Below are positions 50,545-62,182 of a stretch of 64,000 nucleotides of DNA, piece by piece. This DNA is from Azospirillum sp051124815. GTDB lineage: Bacteria; Pseudomonadota; Alphaproteobacteria; Azospirillales; Azospirillaceae. Every line of letters starts with the position of its first letter. Positions within the stretch are counted from its first letter, which is position 1. The stretch lies in assembly GCF_051124815.1 (NCBI RefSeq), contig NZ_CP118485.1, positions 2,418,001-2,482,000 on the forward strand, in the 5' to 3' direction. Made by a program: the position numbers and the translations under genes. The notes below the pieces were generated by a model, which was not told where the DNA came from, ran no database searches, and was given only the letters and a program-made list of their open reading frames with translations.

Positions 50545-50973
50545 TTACCGATAGGAGATGGCGACTCCATCCATGGTGTTTTCTCTCTGAACGATGTTTC
50601 CCTCGCCGAAAGCATCGGCGGCGTCGGCGGCAGTGATTTCAACGGTTGCCGCATCGATCCATCTGACATGGAAGTCGTGCTCACCCCGTACATGAAGGAA
50701 TTGCTTGCCGATCTTCGGATCAAAGTCCCTGTTCGCTGGAGCCAAGCTTGCCCGTCTGTTAAACTTGGTTGCCGCACCACAGTCGATTGAATAGATGACT
50801 ACAGACATCTTCCCGTTTGGCGAGGGAATTTTGCTAAATTCCTCAACCTCGCATAAATTAAAAAAATATTCTACATACACATACCCCGCCACAAAAACAA
50901 TAATCGGAGCCGATATCAGTAATATCAATAGAGCACATATCCAACGCCATATTTTACCAATTTTACTGGACAT
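50545..50973 (-). CDS. candidate immunity protein, duplicate 1
   Basis: A 142-aa protein, one membrane helix (ICALLILLISAPIIVFVAGY) and a small domain with SKIPSPNGKMSVVIYSIDCG, FLHVRGEHDFHVRWIDAATV and EGNIVQRENTMDGVAIS. The ATG at 50973 overlaps the toxin stop as TGATG, a sign of translational coupling, and GGGGAAAG lies upstream; an ATG at 50985 is also possible. Position directly behind a polymorphic toxin and a membrane-anchored build support an immunity role. That is inference, since the domain has no recognised family here. Confidence 0.62.
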   Translation of the reverse strand: MSSKIGKIWRWICALLILLISAPIIVFVAGYVYVEYFFNLCEVEEFSKIPSPNGKMSVVIYSIDCGAATKFNRRASLAPANRDFDPKIGKQFLHVRGEHDFHVRWIDAATVEITAADAADAFGEGNIVQRENTMDGVAISYR

Positions 50974-51716
50974 CACTTTCCCCATCGATATTTCATAAGA
51001 TAATATTCATAGCCCCTCGCTATATCATTATAGTCAACCGGATCATCTCCAAATGGTGCGCGCCCTCCGATCCCAAGATAGGCTTCAAGTATACTGGGCG
51101 CCGTCCCCCAAGATGGGTCACTTTTCCCATGTGTCACTTGATACCAGCCAGCCATCCGTTGAAGGGTATCCAATGAATATCCCGTCGCAGCGCCAACGGC
51201 ACCATAATGAAAATTCCCAAACTCCTCGTACTCTCTCGATATCCTTTTAAAATCCCATGGACCATAACTCTTGACTTGGTCGTAAAACAACAAATCACCC
51301 ACGACAGTATGCGCCGAATGATTCTCCGCCTCTCTTATGTTCTTATCGATATCCACACCCGGCGGAGCTTTCGGTACGCCGTTTCCCGGACTGTAACCAT
51401 GAGATTGAGCATGACCGCTGCCGGACGGCCAACCGCGCTCATGTTCTGAAACGAGCACATCCTCACCGCTTACAGTTCGGATGTATTCGTTGACATGAAC
51501 CGTAACGCCATGCTCCGCCCTATCGTTCGGACGTCCGGCAAAGTCATGGCGGGAATTATCAGGATATAGCGCGTCAAAGCCGCGCGTCACCTTCGCAATC
51601 CATCGTTCACGCTCTGGATCCGCGGCATTCCAATAACGCGGATCCCGCATCATCGCGTGCAGAGCATCCATTGCCGATGCCTTTGCCCGTTGACTGGACA
51701 TAACGCCCGCCCCCAT
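50973..51716 (-). CDS. polymorphic toxin type 44-domain protein
   Basis: A 247-aa protein. The C-terminal 120 residues match what I recall of the bacterial toxin 44 domain, a predicted RNase of polymorphic toxin systems: DLLFYDQVKSYGPWDFK (about 141-157), YEEFGNFHYGAVGAATGYSL (163-182) and FGDDPVDYNDIARGYEYY (222-239). The N-terminal 60 residues (MRDPRYWNAADPERERWIAK) resemble short leader domains of phage or secretion cargo proteins. No signal peptide, PAAR or Rhs repeats are visible, so the delivery route is unknown. The ATG at 51716 has AGGTG 8 bases ahead; a TTG at 51776 is less likely. Base composition is AT-richer than the neighbours, suggesting transfer. Confidence 0.72.
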   Translation of the reverse strand: MGAGVMSSQRAKASAMDALHAMMRDPRYWNAADPERERWIAKVTRGFDALYPDNSRHDFAGRPNDRAEHGVTVHVNEYIRTVSGEDVLVSEHERGWPSGSGHAQSHGYSPGNGVPKAPPGVDIDKNIREAENHSAHTVVGDLLFYDQVKSYGPWDFKRISREYEEFGNFHYGAVGAATGYSLDTLQRMAGWYQVTHGKSDPSWGTAPSILEAYLGIGGRAPFGDDPVDYNDIARGYEYYLMKYRWGK

Positions 51717-51833
51717 CACAACACACCTGTAATAGGAATATTTGCGCAACGCACCTTCGTTCAGACATAAATTCAAATCTCAACATCTGAAGAACTGCCC
51801 GTTCCCCTGATCGAAATCAGGATTTCCCTCTGC

Positions 51834-52205
51834 CTACCCCAGCATCGCCACCGCCGACAGCGCCAGCAGCGTCACCAGCACCGCCTCGCCCAAGCCCACC
51901 AGGCCGCGCAAGCCCAGTGCCACCCACCAGCTCGCCCAATCGCGCCGGTGGCGGACCTCCTTCAGCAGGCGTTCCTGGATGCCGGCGACGGTGCGGCGGG
52001 CCGACAGGCTGGCGATGCCGCCGACCAGCGCCACCAGTCCCGTGCCCAGCACGAAATACAGAGCGCCCTTCCAGCCGGCGAAATGGTCGGGGTCGTTCAG
52101 GTAATGCCCGGTGCCGACGACGATCCACACCGCCGCCGGCCAGACGCCGACGATCTCCGGCCCCGGCCCATTCTGCGGCGGTCCTTCCTTCGGCTGCTCG
52201 CCCAT
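51834..52205 (-). CDS. small integral membrane protein
   Basis: A 123-aa protein, unrecognised. After a Pro/Gly-rich start it has three likely membrane helices: IVGVWPAAVWIVVGTGHYL, LYFVLGTGLVALVGGIASL and the C-terminal LVGLGEAVLVTLLALSAVAM. A basic loop (RRTVAGIQERLLKEVRHRRD) lies between the last two. GAGGGGG precedes the ATG at 52205, 10 bases after the stop of the Cys-rich PAS gene, so the two are probably cotranscribed. Function unknown. Confidence 0.65.
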   Translation of the reverse strand: MGEQPKEGPPQNGPGPEIVGVWPAAVWIVVGTGHYLNDPDHFAGWKGALYFVLGTGLVALVGGIASLSARRTVAGIQERLLKEVRHRRDWASWWVALGLRGLVGLGEAVLVTLLALSAVAMLG

Positions 52206-52215
52206 CGCCGCCCCC

Positions 52216-53046
52216 TCAGCCGCCCGGCACATGGCGGTAGGCGAGCACCCGCGTCGCCGGCCCGCCCTCGACATCGGCGAGCGGCAGCAGCAGTTCGACG
52301 AACTTCGCCCCCGGCAGCATCGGGTCGTCGCGCACCAGCAGGCAGCGCGGCTCGCCGCTCTCCAGGCAGGCGCGCAGGTCGGACAGCCAGCGCTGCGCCG
52401 CCTGTTCCGGATGGCAGTCGCTCACCCGCTTGGTCGTCGGCCGCCCGGCCAGCCGGCGCTGCAGGGCGCGGCCGCAGGATTTGTAGACGAAGTCGCCACC
52501 ATCGGCGGTCGGCTCCATCAGGGCGATGCGCGGCACGCTCTCCCGCACCTGGGCGGTGTCGATCTCGGTCGCCAGCGGCATGCGGCGCTTGCGCTTCAGC
52601 CGCACCCAGTGGGTGTAGAGGATGCGGACCTGCGGCGTCTGCTCCACATCGATCACGTCGGCCCGGCAAGGCGGCGGCGGGGCGTCGATCACCGGCACAG
52701 CCACCGGCGCCGACGCGAATGCAGCCGCCGCCGGCACCGGCTGAGAGACCGGCTGCTGCACCGGCCGCGACGCCGCGGCGGTGACCAGCGTGTGCGCCTG
52801 TCCCGCCGGCGTGTGGCCGATCCGTCCGCCATGCTTCTTCAGCATCGGCAGCGGCGCCCAGGCGGTGCAGGTGTGATAGCCCTTGGTGATGCGGCGGTAG
52901 TCCTGGCTGCTGGCGGTGCGGCATTCGCCCTCCACCCCGTGGCGGGCGACGTAGACCAGCGTGTTGTCCTCCGACAGCGCGCGCTCCCCGCCCCACGAGA
53001 CGCAGGCGGCGCAGGCGCGGCTGTCCTTGGCGAATGCGTGGCTCAT
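52216..53046 (-). CDS. protein with Cys-rich N-terminus and PAS_5-like C-terminal domain
   Basis: A 276-aa soluble protein. The first 85 residues carry scattered cysteines and aromatic residues (SRACAACVSWGGERALSED, EGECRTASSQDYRR, YHTCTAWAPL) that could bind zinc. A long Ala/Pro/Val linker follows. The second half, about 160-275, looks like the PAS_5 group: VRILYTHWVRLKRKRRMPLA, VPRIALMEPTADGGDFVYKS and CGRALQRRL, ending MLPGAKFVELLLPLADVEGG. The ATG at 53046 with TTGGAG upstream was chosen over a much longer frame that overlaps the carB leader. No output domain is present. Confidence 0.65.
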   Translation of the reverse strand: MSHAFAKDSRACAACVSWGGERALSEDNTLVYVARHGVEGECRTASSQDYRRITKGYHTCTAWAPLPMLKKHGGRIGHTPAGQAHTLVTAAASRPVQQPVSQPVPAAAAFASAPVAVPVIDAPPPPCRADVIDVEQTPQVRILYTHWVRLKRKRRMPLATEIDTAQVRESVPRIALMEPTADGGDFVYKSCGRALQRRLAGRPTTKRVSDCHPEQAAQRWLSDLRACLESGEPRCLLVRDDPMLPGAKFVELLLPLADVEGGPATRVLAYRHVPGG

Positions 53047-53308
53047 CGGGGCGTATCTCCAAAGGGTATGCGAAGCGGGAGAATGGGAATTGATGCGTCC
53101 CTTTCCCCATCGGTTCAAGGGCCGCATGGGCCGGAACTGCCCTGCCCGAGATTCAGTCATGCGAGGGTGACATCCATGCCACCCCTTCCCCCCCGGCCCG
53201 GAACCCCCTATAAGGGGGCCTTGCACGACATGCCCATCCCCGCTCTCCGTCTCCGGTCCTCCGGCGCCGGGGGGTTTTCGGCTGACCACACTTCAGAGAA
53301 GCGGACCC

Positions 53309-56557
<3,249 letters not shown>

Positions 56558-56653
56558 GGACGGACGACGGCGCGGCGGACCTCCTCCGCGCCGTCTTCGT
56601 CCTTGATGTCGCTTTGGACAGGTCGAACGACTGCAAGCGGTGATGGACCGAAC

Positions 56654-57127
56654 ATGGAAAAAGTTCCGATGACAGCGGCGGGCTTCAACCGCCTCCAGGA
56701 GGAATTGAAGCACCTTAAGATCACCGAACGCCCGGCGGTCATCAAAGCCATCGCGGAAGCCCGCGAACATGGCGACCTTTCGGAAAACGCCGAGTATCAC
56801 GCGGCGCGCGAACGTCAGAGCTTCATCGAAGGCCGCGTGCTGGAGCTTGAGGACAAGATCAGCCGTGCCGAGGTCATCGACCCGGCCAAGCTGACCGGCA
56901 ACACCGTGAAGTTCGGTGCGACCGTGACCCTGGCCGACCAGGACACGGACGAGGAGACGACCTATCAGATCGTCGGCCAGGACGAGAGCGACATCAAGAA
57001 CCGCCTTCTGTCGATCCAGGCGCCGCTGGCCCGCGCCCTGATCAACAAGGCCGTCGGCGACAGCGTGGAGGTCTCCACCCCCGGCGGCTCCAAGCTGTAC
57101 GAGATCGTTTCGGTCGAGTTCCGTTGA
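56654..57127 (+). CDS. greA: transcription elongation factor GreA
   Basis: A 157-aa factor that rescues backtracked RNA polymerase by stimulating transcript cleavage. The N-terminal coiled coil runs from FNRLQEELKHLKITERPAV to REHGDLSENAEYHAARERQS, whose tip Asp and Glu reach the active site. VLELEDKISRAEVIDPAKL closes the hairpin, and the C-terminal FKBP-like domain starts near GNTVKFGATVTLAD and ends SKLYEIVSVEFR. It lies 96 bases after carB on the same strand, a common arrangement in alphaproteobacteria. Confidence 0.96.
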   Translation: MEKVPMTAAGFNRLQEELKHLKITERPAVIKAIAEAREHGDLSENAEYHAARERQSFIEGRVLELEDKISRAEVIDPAKLTGNTVKFGATVTLADQDTDEETTYQIVGQDESDIKNRLLSIQAPLARALINKAVGDSVEVSTPGGSKLYEIVSVEFR

Positions 57128-57128
57128 T

Positions 57129-57162
57129 GATGCCTCCCCCTCTCCCCGCGTGGGAGAGGGGA
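57129..57162 (+). terminator. hairpin after greA
   Basis: CCCCTCTCCC and GGGAGAGGGG form a GC-rich hairpin directly past the greA stop, without a T tract. It may end or stabilise the carB-greA transcript. Confidence 0.4.
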
Positions 57163-57175
57163 CATCAGGCGCACA

Positions 57176-58105
57176 TCACCCCCTGAGCTTCTCCTTGAAG
57201 AACTCCATCACCCGCCGGATCGCGTCCGAGCGGGCGTCTTCGTTCGTGCCGACATGGGCGGTGCCGCCGGGAGCGGTGGCGAGGTCCTGGCGCTTGCGCA
57301 CCGGGGCGTCCGGCGCATCGAAGCCGTGATAGGCGTCGGGATAGACCACCAGATCGACCTTGTCCTTGACCCCGTCGCGGCCGGCCAGCTCGATGCAGGC
57401 CTGCGGCGGCGTCCAGTCGTCCTTGCCGCCGACCAGCAGCATCAGCGGGCCGTCGGGCTGCCAGTCCTCGTTGCTCAGCGGCGCCCTGCAGCCGGGATAG
57501 AAGGCCACGGCGGCGCGGAAGCCGCCCTCTTCCGTCCCGGCCGGCCCATCCTCGCCGGCACCATAGGCGGCCAACACAGTGCTCGCCCCCTGCGACCAGC
57601 CGATCAGGCCGATGCGTTCATGATCGACCTCCGGCCGCTTGCGCAGGAAGGCCAGCGCCCCCCAGGCGTCGCGCATGCGCTCCCGTGTGGCACGGACGGT
57701 GCGGTCCTTCAGCGCGGTGGTGCAGACCTCCTCCACGTCGCGCGGGCCGAAGCTGTCGACCATCAGCACCTCGAAGCCCTGCCGTTGCAGGTGGGTCGCC
57801 CACCAGACATGGCGCGGCGATACCCGGCCGCTGCGGGCATAGAGGCCGCCGCAGCCGTGCAGCATGACCACCGCCGGATGCGGGCCGTTGCCGGCCGGCC
57901 GCAGCAGCCGTCCACTCAACATCGTCGGCGCCCCGCCGGTCAAATCCCCGTCGGCGGAGGGAAAGCGCACGATCTCTTCGGCATGGACACCGACGGCGGC
58001 CTGCGCCGGCCCCGCCAGCGCCAATTGTCCAAGAACGGTCAACCCGACACCGGCACACAGCGCCGCGCCCAACACAGCGGCGCGACCGCGGGCGGAAGCC
58101 TTCAT
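57176..58105 (-). CDS. exported dienelactone hydrolase-family protein
   Basis: A 309-aa alpha/beta hydrolase with a signal peptide (ARGRAAVLGAALCAGVGLTV, cleaved near AQAA). The nucleophile elbow is IGLIGWSQGAS, the acid lies in LLVGGKDDWTPP, and the base in YPDAYHGFDAP. HGCGGLYARSGR supplies the oxyanion loop. These fit the dienelactone hydrolase group, whose exported members may split esters or lactones of aromatic compounds; the substrate is not known. GGGGA precedes the ATG at 58105 by about 10 bases. It converges with greA. Confidence 0.83.
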   Translation of the reverse strand: MKASARGRAAVLGAALCAGVGLTVLGQLALAGPAQAAVGVHAEEIVRFPSADGDLTGGAPTMLSGRLLRPAGNGPHPAVVMLHGCGGLYARSGRVSPRHVWWATHLQRQGFEVLMVDSFGPRDVEEVCTTALKDRTVRATRERMRDAWGALAFLRKRPEVDHERIGLIGWSQGASTVLAAYGAGEDGPAGTEEGGFRAAVAFYPGCRAPLSNEDWQPDGPLMLLVGGKDDWTPPQACIELAGRDGVKDKVDLVVYPDAYHGFDAPDAPVRKRQDLATAPGGTAHVGTNEDARSDAIRRVMEFFKEKLRG

Positions 58106-58256
58106 TCTGCAACGTCCCCGACGTCCGGCGCCGGCCACGACGGCGGCGCTCGCGGTTGCAATATTAATCCTCCGCGCTGCGGAAGACCATGGGCGCCCCG
58201 CAATTGTCTCCGGGCCGGCTGCCTTGCGGCGGCGTTTGCGCTAGGCTTGCGGGACC

Positions 58257-59552
58257 ATGAGCGATTCTCCACCCCTCCGCCCTTCCTTCGGCGCCTTCTG
58301 CCTTTATTGGCTGCGGCTTGGGCTGACCAGCTTCGGCGGGCCGGCCGGGCAGATCGCGATGATGCAGGGCGAACTGGTCGACCGCCGCCGCTGGATCGAC
58401 CAGACACGGTTCCTGCATGCGCTGAACTTCTGCATGCTGCTGCCGGGCCCGGAGGCGCAGCAGCTCGCCACCTACATCGGCTGGCGGATGTATGGTGTGC
58501 GCGGCGGGCTGGTGGCGGGCGGGCTGTTCGTGCTGCCGGGTGCGCTGGTCCTGCTGGCCCTGTCCTGGATCGCCGCCGCCCATGGCGACACCGGGCTGGT
58601 CGGCGCCCTGTTCGACGGCATCAAGCCGGCGGTGGTGGCGATCATCGCCGCCGCGGTCTGGCGGATGGGCCGCCGCACGCTGAAGGGACCGGCGGCCGTC
58701 GCAATGGCCGGTTCCGCCTTCCTGGCGCTGTTCACGCTGCACCTGCCCTTCCCGCTGGTCATCGGTGCCGCAGCGGTGATCGGCGGCATGGCGGCGCGCC
58801 TGGGCCGCCACTGGTTCGCCCACCCGCATCCGCTGGCAGACGGCGATGCCGACCCGGCGGAGGCGCCGCAGGGGCGCAGCCGGCTACCGACCCTGCTGGC
58901 TCTGTTCGTGCTGCTGTGGCTGCTTCCGGTCGGGGCGGTCGTGCTGACCTTCGGCGCCGATCCCTGGCGCGGCATCGCGGCGCTGTTCACCAAGGCGGCC
59001 TTCGTCACCTTCGGCGGCGCCTATGCCGTGCTGCCCTACATCGCCGGGCAGGCGGTGGATGCCTATGGCTGGCTCGGCCCGCGCGAGATGGTCGACGGCC
59101 TGGCGTTGGCCGAGACGACTCCGGGGCCGCTGATCCTGGTCACGCAATATGTCGGCTTCTTCGCCGGCTGGAACCGGCCGGGCGCCCTGTCGCCGGCGCT
59201 GGCGGGAGTGCTGGGGGGGGCGCTGACGACCTACGTCACCTTCCTGCCCTGCTTCCTGTTCATCTTCGCCGGCGCGCCTTATGTGGAGCGGCTGATTCAC
59301 AACCGTCTGGCCACGGGGGCGCTGGCCGCCATCGCCGCGGCGGTGGTGGGGGTGATCCTGAACCTGGGCGTCTATCTGGGGATGGCGGTGCTGCTGCCGG
59401 GCGGCCAAACGGCCGGGCACATGATCTGGACCTGGGCGATCATGCTGGTCGCGCTCTATGCGCTGACCCGCCGCAACATGGCGATCCACTGGGTGGTGCT
59501 GGGGGGAGCGGCGGCGGGCCTGCTCCAGGCGCTCGCCGCATCTTCCCTTTAG
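58257..59552 (+). CDS. chrA: chromate efflux transporter
   Basis: A 431-aa inner-membrane protein of the long-chain ChrA family, formed by two homologous halves. The halves show the paired signature LGLTSFGGPAGQIAMM and AAFVTFGGAYAVLPYI, and each is followed by a shared motif (FCMLLPGPEAQQLATYIGW; LALAETTPGPLILVTQYVGF). About ten to twelve membrane helices are present. ChrA exports chromate by proton-linked antiport. No chrB regulator is beside it; the Lrp-type gene converges with it. Confidence 0.92.
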   Translation: MSDSPPLRPSFGAFCLYWLRLGLTSFGGPAGQIAMMQGELVDRRRWIDQTRFLHALNFCMLLPGPEAQQLATYIGWRMYGVRGGLVAGGLFVLPGALVLLALSWIAAAHGDTGLVGALFDGIKPAVVAIIAAAVWRMGRRTLKGPAAVAMAGSAFLALFTLHLPFPLVIGAAAVIGGMAARLGRHWFAHPHPLADGDADPAEAPQGRSRLPTLLALFVLLWLLPVGAVVLTFGADPWRGIAALFTKAAFVTFGGAYAVLPYIAGQAVDAYGWLGPREMVDGLALAETTPGPLILVTQYVGFFAGWNRPGALSPALAGVLGGALTTYVTFLPCFLFIFAGAPYVERLIHNRLATGALAAIAAAVVGVILNLGVYLGMAVLLPGGQTAGHMIWTWAIMLVALYALTRRNMAIHWVVLGGAAAGLLQALAASSL

Positions 59553-59577
59553 CGAGGCTTCGACGCCCCGGCCCCGC

Positions 59578-60144
59578 TCAGCGCCGAGTGGCGCGGGCGG
59601 GCGTCTCGGCCTCGTCCTCGACGAAATCCTCGTCCTCGTCGTCCTCGGTCCCTTCCGGGATGTCGGGCGAATCGACGTCGATCGGAACGCCGGGGGTGTG
59701 CTTGCTGGTGCGGATCGACAGGGCCGACTTCACATGGGCGACATTGGGCGCCGCCGTCAGCTTGGTCGTCAGGAAGCGCTGGTAGTCGTCCCAGTCCTCC
59801 GCCACGATCTTCAGGACGAAATCATATTCGCCGGCCAGCATGTTGCACTCACGCACCAGCGGCCAGCTGTTGACGAGCTCCTCGAATTTCTTTAGGTCCG
59901 CTTCGGCCTGGCTGCTGAGGCCGACCTGGGCGAACACCGTGACGCCGAACCCCAGTGCATCGGGGTTGACGTCGGCGTGGTAGCCACGGATGAATCCCGC
60001 CTCCTCCAGCGCGCGGACGCGGCGCAGGCAGGGCGGAGCGGAGATGCCGGCACGTCGGGCAAGCTCCACGTTGGTCATCCGGCCGTCGTTCTGCAGATCG
60101 CGCAGAATCCGACGGTCAATTCGGTCGAGTTTGACCCGCCGCAT
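59578..60144 (-). CDS. Lrp/AsnC-family transcriptional regulator with acidic tail
   Basis: A 188-aa regulator. The N-terminal HTH is DRIDRRILRDLQNDGRMTNV ... ARRAGISAPPCLRRVRALEE, and the ligand-binding RAM domain runs from FGVTVFAQVGLSSQA to LSIRTSKH. An acidic C-terminal extension of about 35 residues (EGTEDDEDEDFVEDEAE) is unusual for the family and probably disordered. Such regulators respond to amino acids. It is divergent from the ELM1-like gene at 60297 and could control it. The ribosome-binding site is weak. Confidence 0.88.
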   Translation of the reverse strand: MRRVKLDRIDRRILRDLQNDGRMTNVELARRAGISAPPCLRRVRALEEAGFIRGYHADVNPDALGFGVTVFAQVGLSSQAEADLKKFEELVNSWPLVRECNMLAGEYDFVLKIVAEDWDDYQRFLTTKLTAAPNVAHVKSALSIRTSKHTPGVPIDVDSPDIPEGTEDDEDEDFVEDEAETPARATRR

Positions 60145-60296
60145 GGTTTACTCGGTCGCTCCGGGGATGATTTGGAGAAAGGATATTACACGGGCATGGT
60201 GTCTACGCCAAGACGGAAACCCCCGCAAGGGCGAGCAACCCGGATATCGGTCTTTTCGCCGCAATCCCCTTCGCAGCCTCAACGATCCGGGTTCTC

Positions 60297-61289
60297 ATGC
60301 AACCTTTGACCTGCTGGCCCCTTACCTGCTGGGTCGTGTCGGACGGCAAGGCCGGCATGGAAAACCAGTGCATCGGTCTGGCGGAGTCGCTTGGCCTGAC
60401 GCCGGTCGTCAAGCGCGTCCACCTGCGCACGCCCTGGCGCCAGCTGACCCCCTACTGGCGCATCGGCAACCGCTTCGCCGCCGGTCCGAAGGGCGATCCG
60501 GTGGAGCCGCCCTGGCCCGACCTGCTGATCGGCACCGGGCGGCAGTCCATCGCCGTCTCGCTGGCGGTGCGCCGCCAGTCGGGCGGCCGCACCTTCACCG
60601 TCCAGATCCAGGATCCGGTGATGAACCCGCGGCATTTCGATCTGGTCGTCGTGCCGCGCCACGACAAGCTGCGCGGCGACAATGTGCTGGTGACCCGCGG
60701 TGCCCTGCACCGGGTGACTCCCGCCATCCTGGCCGACGCGGCACAGCGATTCGCACCGAAGCTGGCCCATCTGCCGCACCCGCGCATCGCCGTGCTGATC
60801 GGCGGCGACAACGGCGTCTACCGCCTGACGCCCACCATCATGGGCGACGTGGCCGAACGGCTGGCCAACCTGACGCGCAGCCACGGCGCCGGGCTGATGG
60901 TCACCCCGTCGCGCCGCACCGGCGCCGACAACGAGGCGATCCTGCGCGCCCGCCTGTCCGGCCTGCCGGCGGAGGTGTGGGACGGCACCGGCGAGAATCC
61001 TTACTTCGCCTATCTCGGTTTGGCGGATGCGGTGGTGGTGACCTGCGACAGCGTGTCGATGACGTCGGAGGCCTGCTCCACCGGCAAGCCTGTCTATGTG
61101 ATCGAGCTGGAGGGCGGGTCGCCCAAGTTCCGCGCCTTCCATGACGGGCTGTACCAGGACGGCATCACGCGGCCCTTCGACGGCTCGCTGGACCAGTGGA
61201 GCTATCCGCCGCTGAACGAGACGGAGGTGGTGGCCGACGAGGTGCGGCGCCGCCTGCCCCTGCACCGAAAGCGCTTCGGCCTGTCCTGA
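60297..61289 (+). CDS. ELM1/GtrOC1-family putative glycosyltransferase
   Basis: A 330-aa protein of the family named after plant mitochondrial fission factor ELM1, found widely in alphaproteobacteria. It opens CWVVSDGKAGMENQCIGLAE, then has PDLLIGTGRQSIAVSLAVRR, FTVQIQDPVMNPRHFDLVVV and RIAVLIGGDNGVYRL. The end VTCDSVSMTSEACSTGKPVY is a nucleotide-sugar-binding pattern like that of GT-B glycosyltransferases. The bacterial function is not established; a cell-envelope sugar transfer is likely. Two 2OG-Fe(II) oxygenase genes follow on the same strand. Confidence 0.82.
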   Translation: MQPLTCWPLTCWVVSDGKAGMENQCIGLAESLGLTPVVKRVHLRTPWRQLTPYWRIGNRFAAGPKGDPVEPPWPDLLIGTGRQSIAVSLAVRRQSGGRTFTVQIQDPVMNPRHFDLVVVPRHDKLRGDNVLVTRGALHRVTPAILADAAQRFAPKLAHLPHPRIAVLIGGDNGVYRLTPTIMGDVAERLANLTRSHGAGLMVTPSRRTGADNEAILRARLSGLPAEVWDGTGENPYFAYLGLADAVVVTCDSVSMTSEACSTGKPVYVIELEGGSPKFRAFHDGLYQDGITRPFDGSLDQWSYPPLNETEVVADEVRRRLPLHRKRFGLS

Positions 61290-61447
61290 CGACGCCGGCG
61301 GGGTGCGGCGCGACCAATGCGCGCACCCCGCTGGTAAGACCGGTTTGGGTGCGGAGTTCCGCCGTGGGCCATGCCATAAGCGCTGGCGAACCGGCCGTCT
61401 CCAAAAGCGCGGTCCGGGGCCGTCCTTCCATCCGGAACCTCGCCGCC

Positions 61448-62104
61448 ATGACCACCCCCGACGCCGTTTCCGCCTCCTTCCTGCGTTGCCTGGAAAACAG
61501 CCGGCTGTTCGACCGGCCGTACAATCACTGGCTGCTGACCGAGGCTCTGCCGGCCGAGTCCGCCGACGCCATCGCCGACCTGCCCTGGGGGCCGCCCCCG
61601 GTGTCCGATACCTACGGCAAGCGCGAGACCAACAATGCGTCGCGCACCTATTTCGGCGAGGAGAACCGCGCGAAGTACGCGGTGTGCGAAACGGTGGCCC
61701 AGGCCTTCCAGAGCCGCCCGGTGGTGGACGCCATTCAGAAGACCTGCAACGTCGACCTGACCGGCACCAGCCTGCGCATCGAATATTGCCAGGACACCGA
61801 CGGCTTCTGGCTGGAGCCGCACACCGACATCGGCGTCAAGAAATACACGATGCTGATCTATCTCTCGAAGGGGCCGAACTGCTCGCACTGGGGCACCGAC
61901 GTGCTGGACGAGAGCCGGACGGTCGTCGCCCGCGCGCCCTACGCCTTCAACGAGGGGCTGATCTTCATCCCCGGAAGCAATACTTGGCATGGCTTCGAGA
62001 AACGTTCGATCGACGGCGTGCGCAAATCGATCATCGTCAACTATGTCGGCCCCGAATGGCGGGCGCGGCAAGAATTGTGCTTCCCCGACAAACCTGTTGC
62101 ATAA
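61448..62104 (+). CDS. 2OG-Fe(II) oxygenase family protein 1
   Basis: A 218-aa protein with a double-stranded beta-helix core. The iron ligands are H125 and D127 in WLEPHTDIGVKKYTMLIYLS and H181 in SNTWHGFEKR, and R192 should bind 2-oxoglutarate. LRIEYCQDTDGFWLE precedes the first ligand, as in small-molecule or envelope-associated hydroxylases. The upstream frame extends much further, but the ATG at 61448 begins the family-like part. It lies 79 bases before a second enzyme of the same superfamily and downstream of an ELM1-like gene, hinting at a joint envelope or glycan modification. Confidence 0.75.
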   Translation: MTTPDAVSASFLRCLENSRLFDRPYNHWLLTEALPAESADAIADLPWGPPPVSDTYGKRETNNASRTYFGEENRAKYAVCETVAQAFQSRPVVDAIQKTCNVDLTGTSLRIEYCQDTDGFWLEPHTDIGVKKYTMLIYLSKGPNCSHWGTDVLDESRTVVARAPYAFNEGLIFIPGSNTWHGFEKRSIDGVRKSIIVNYVGPEWRARQELCFPDKPVA

Positions 62105-62182
62105 AACTTCCGTCGTGATTAAGTGACGCCGGTTTTGGGGGGCAAAGCCATCGTCGGCATGCTCTTTGGGAGTTCCGTAGCC

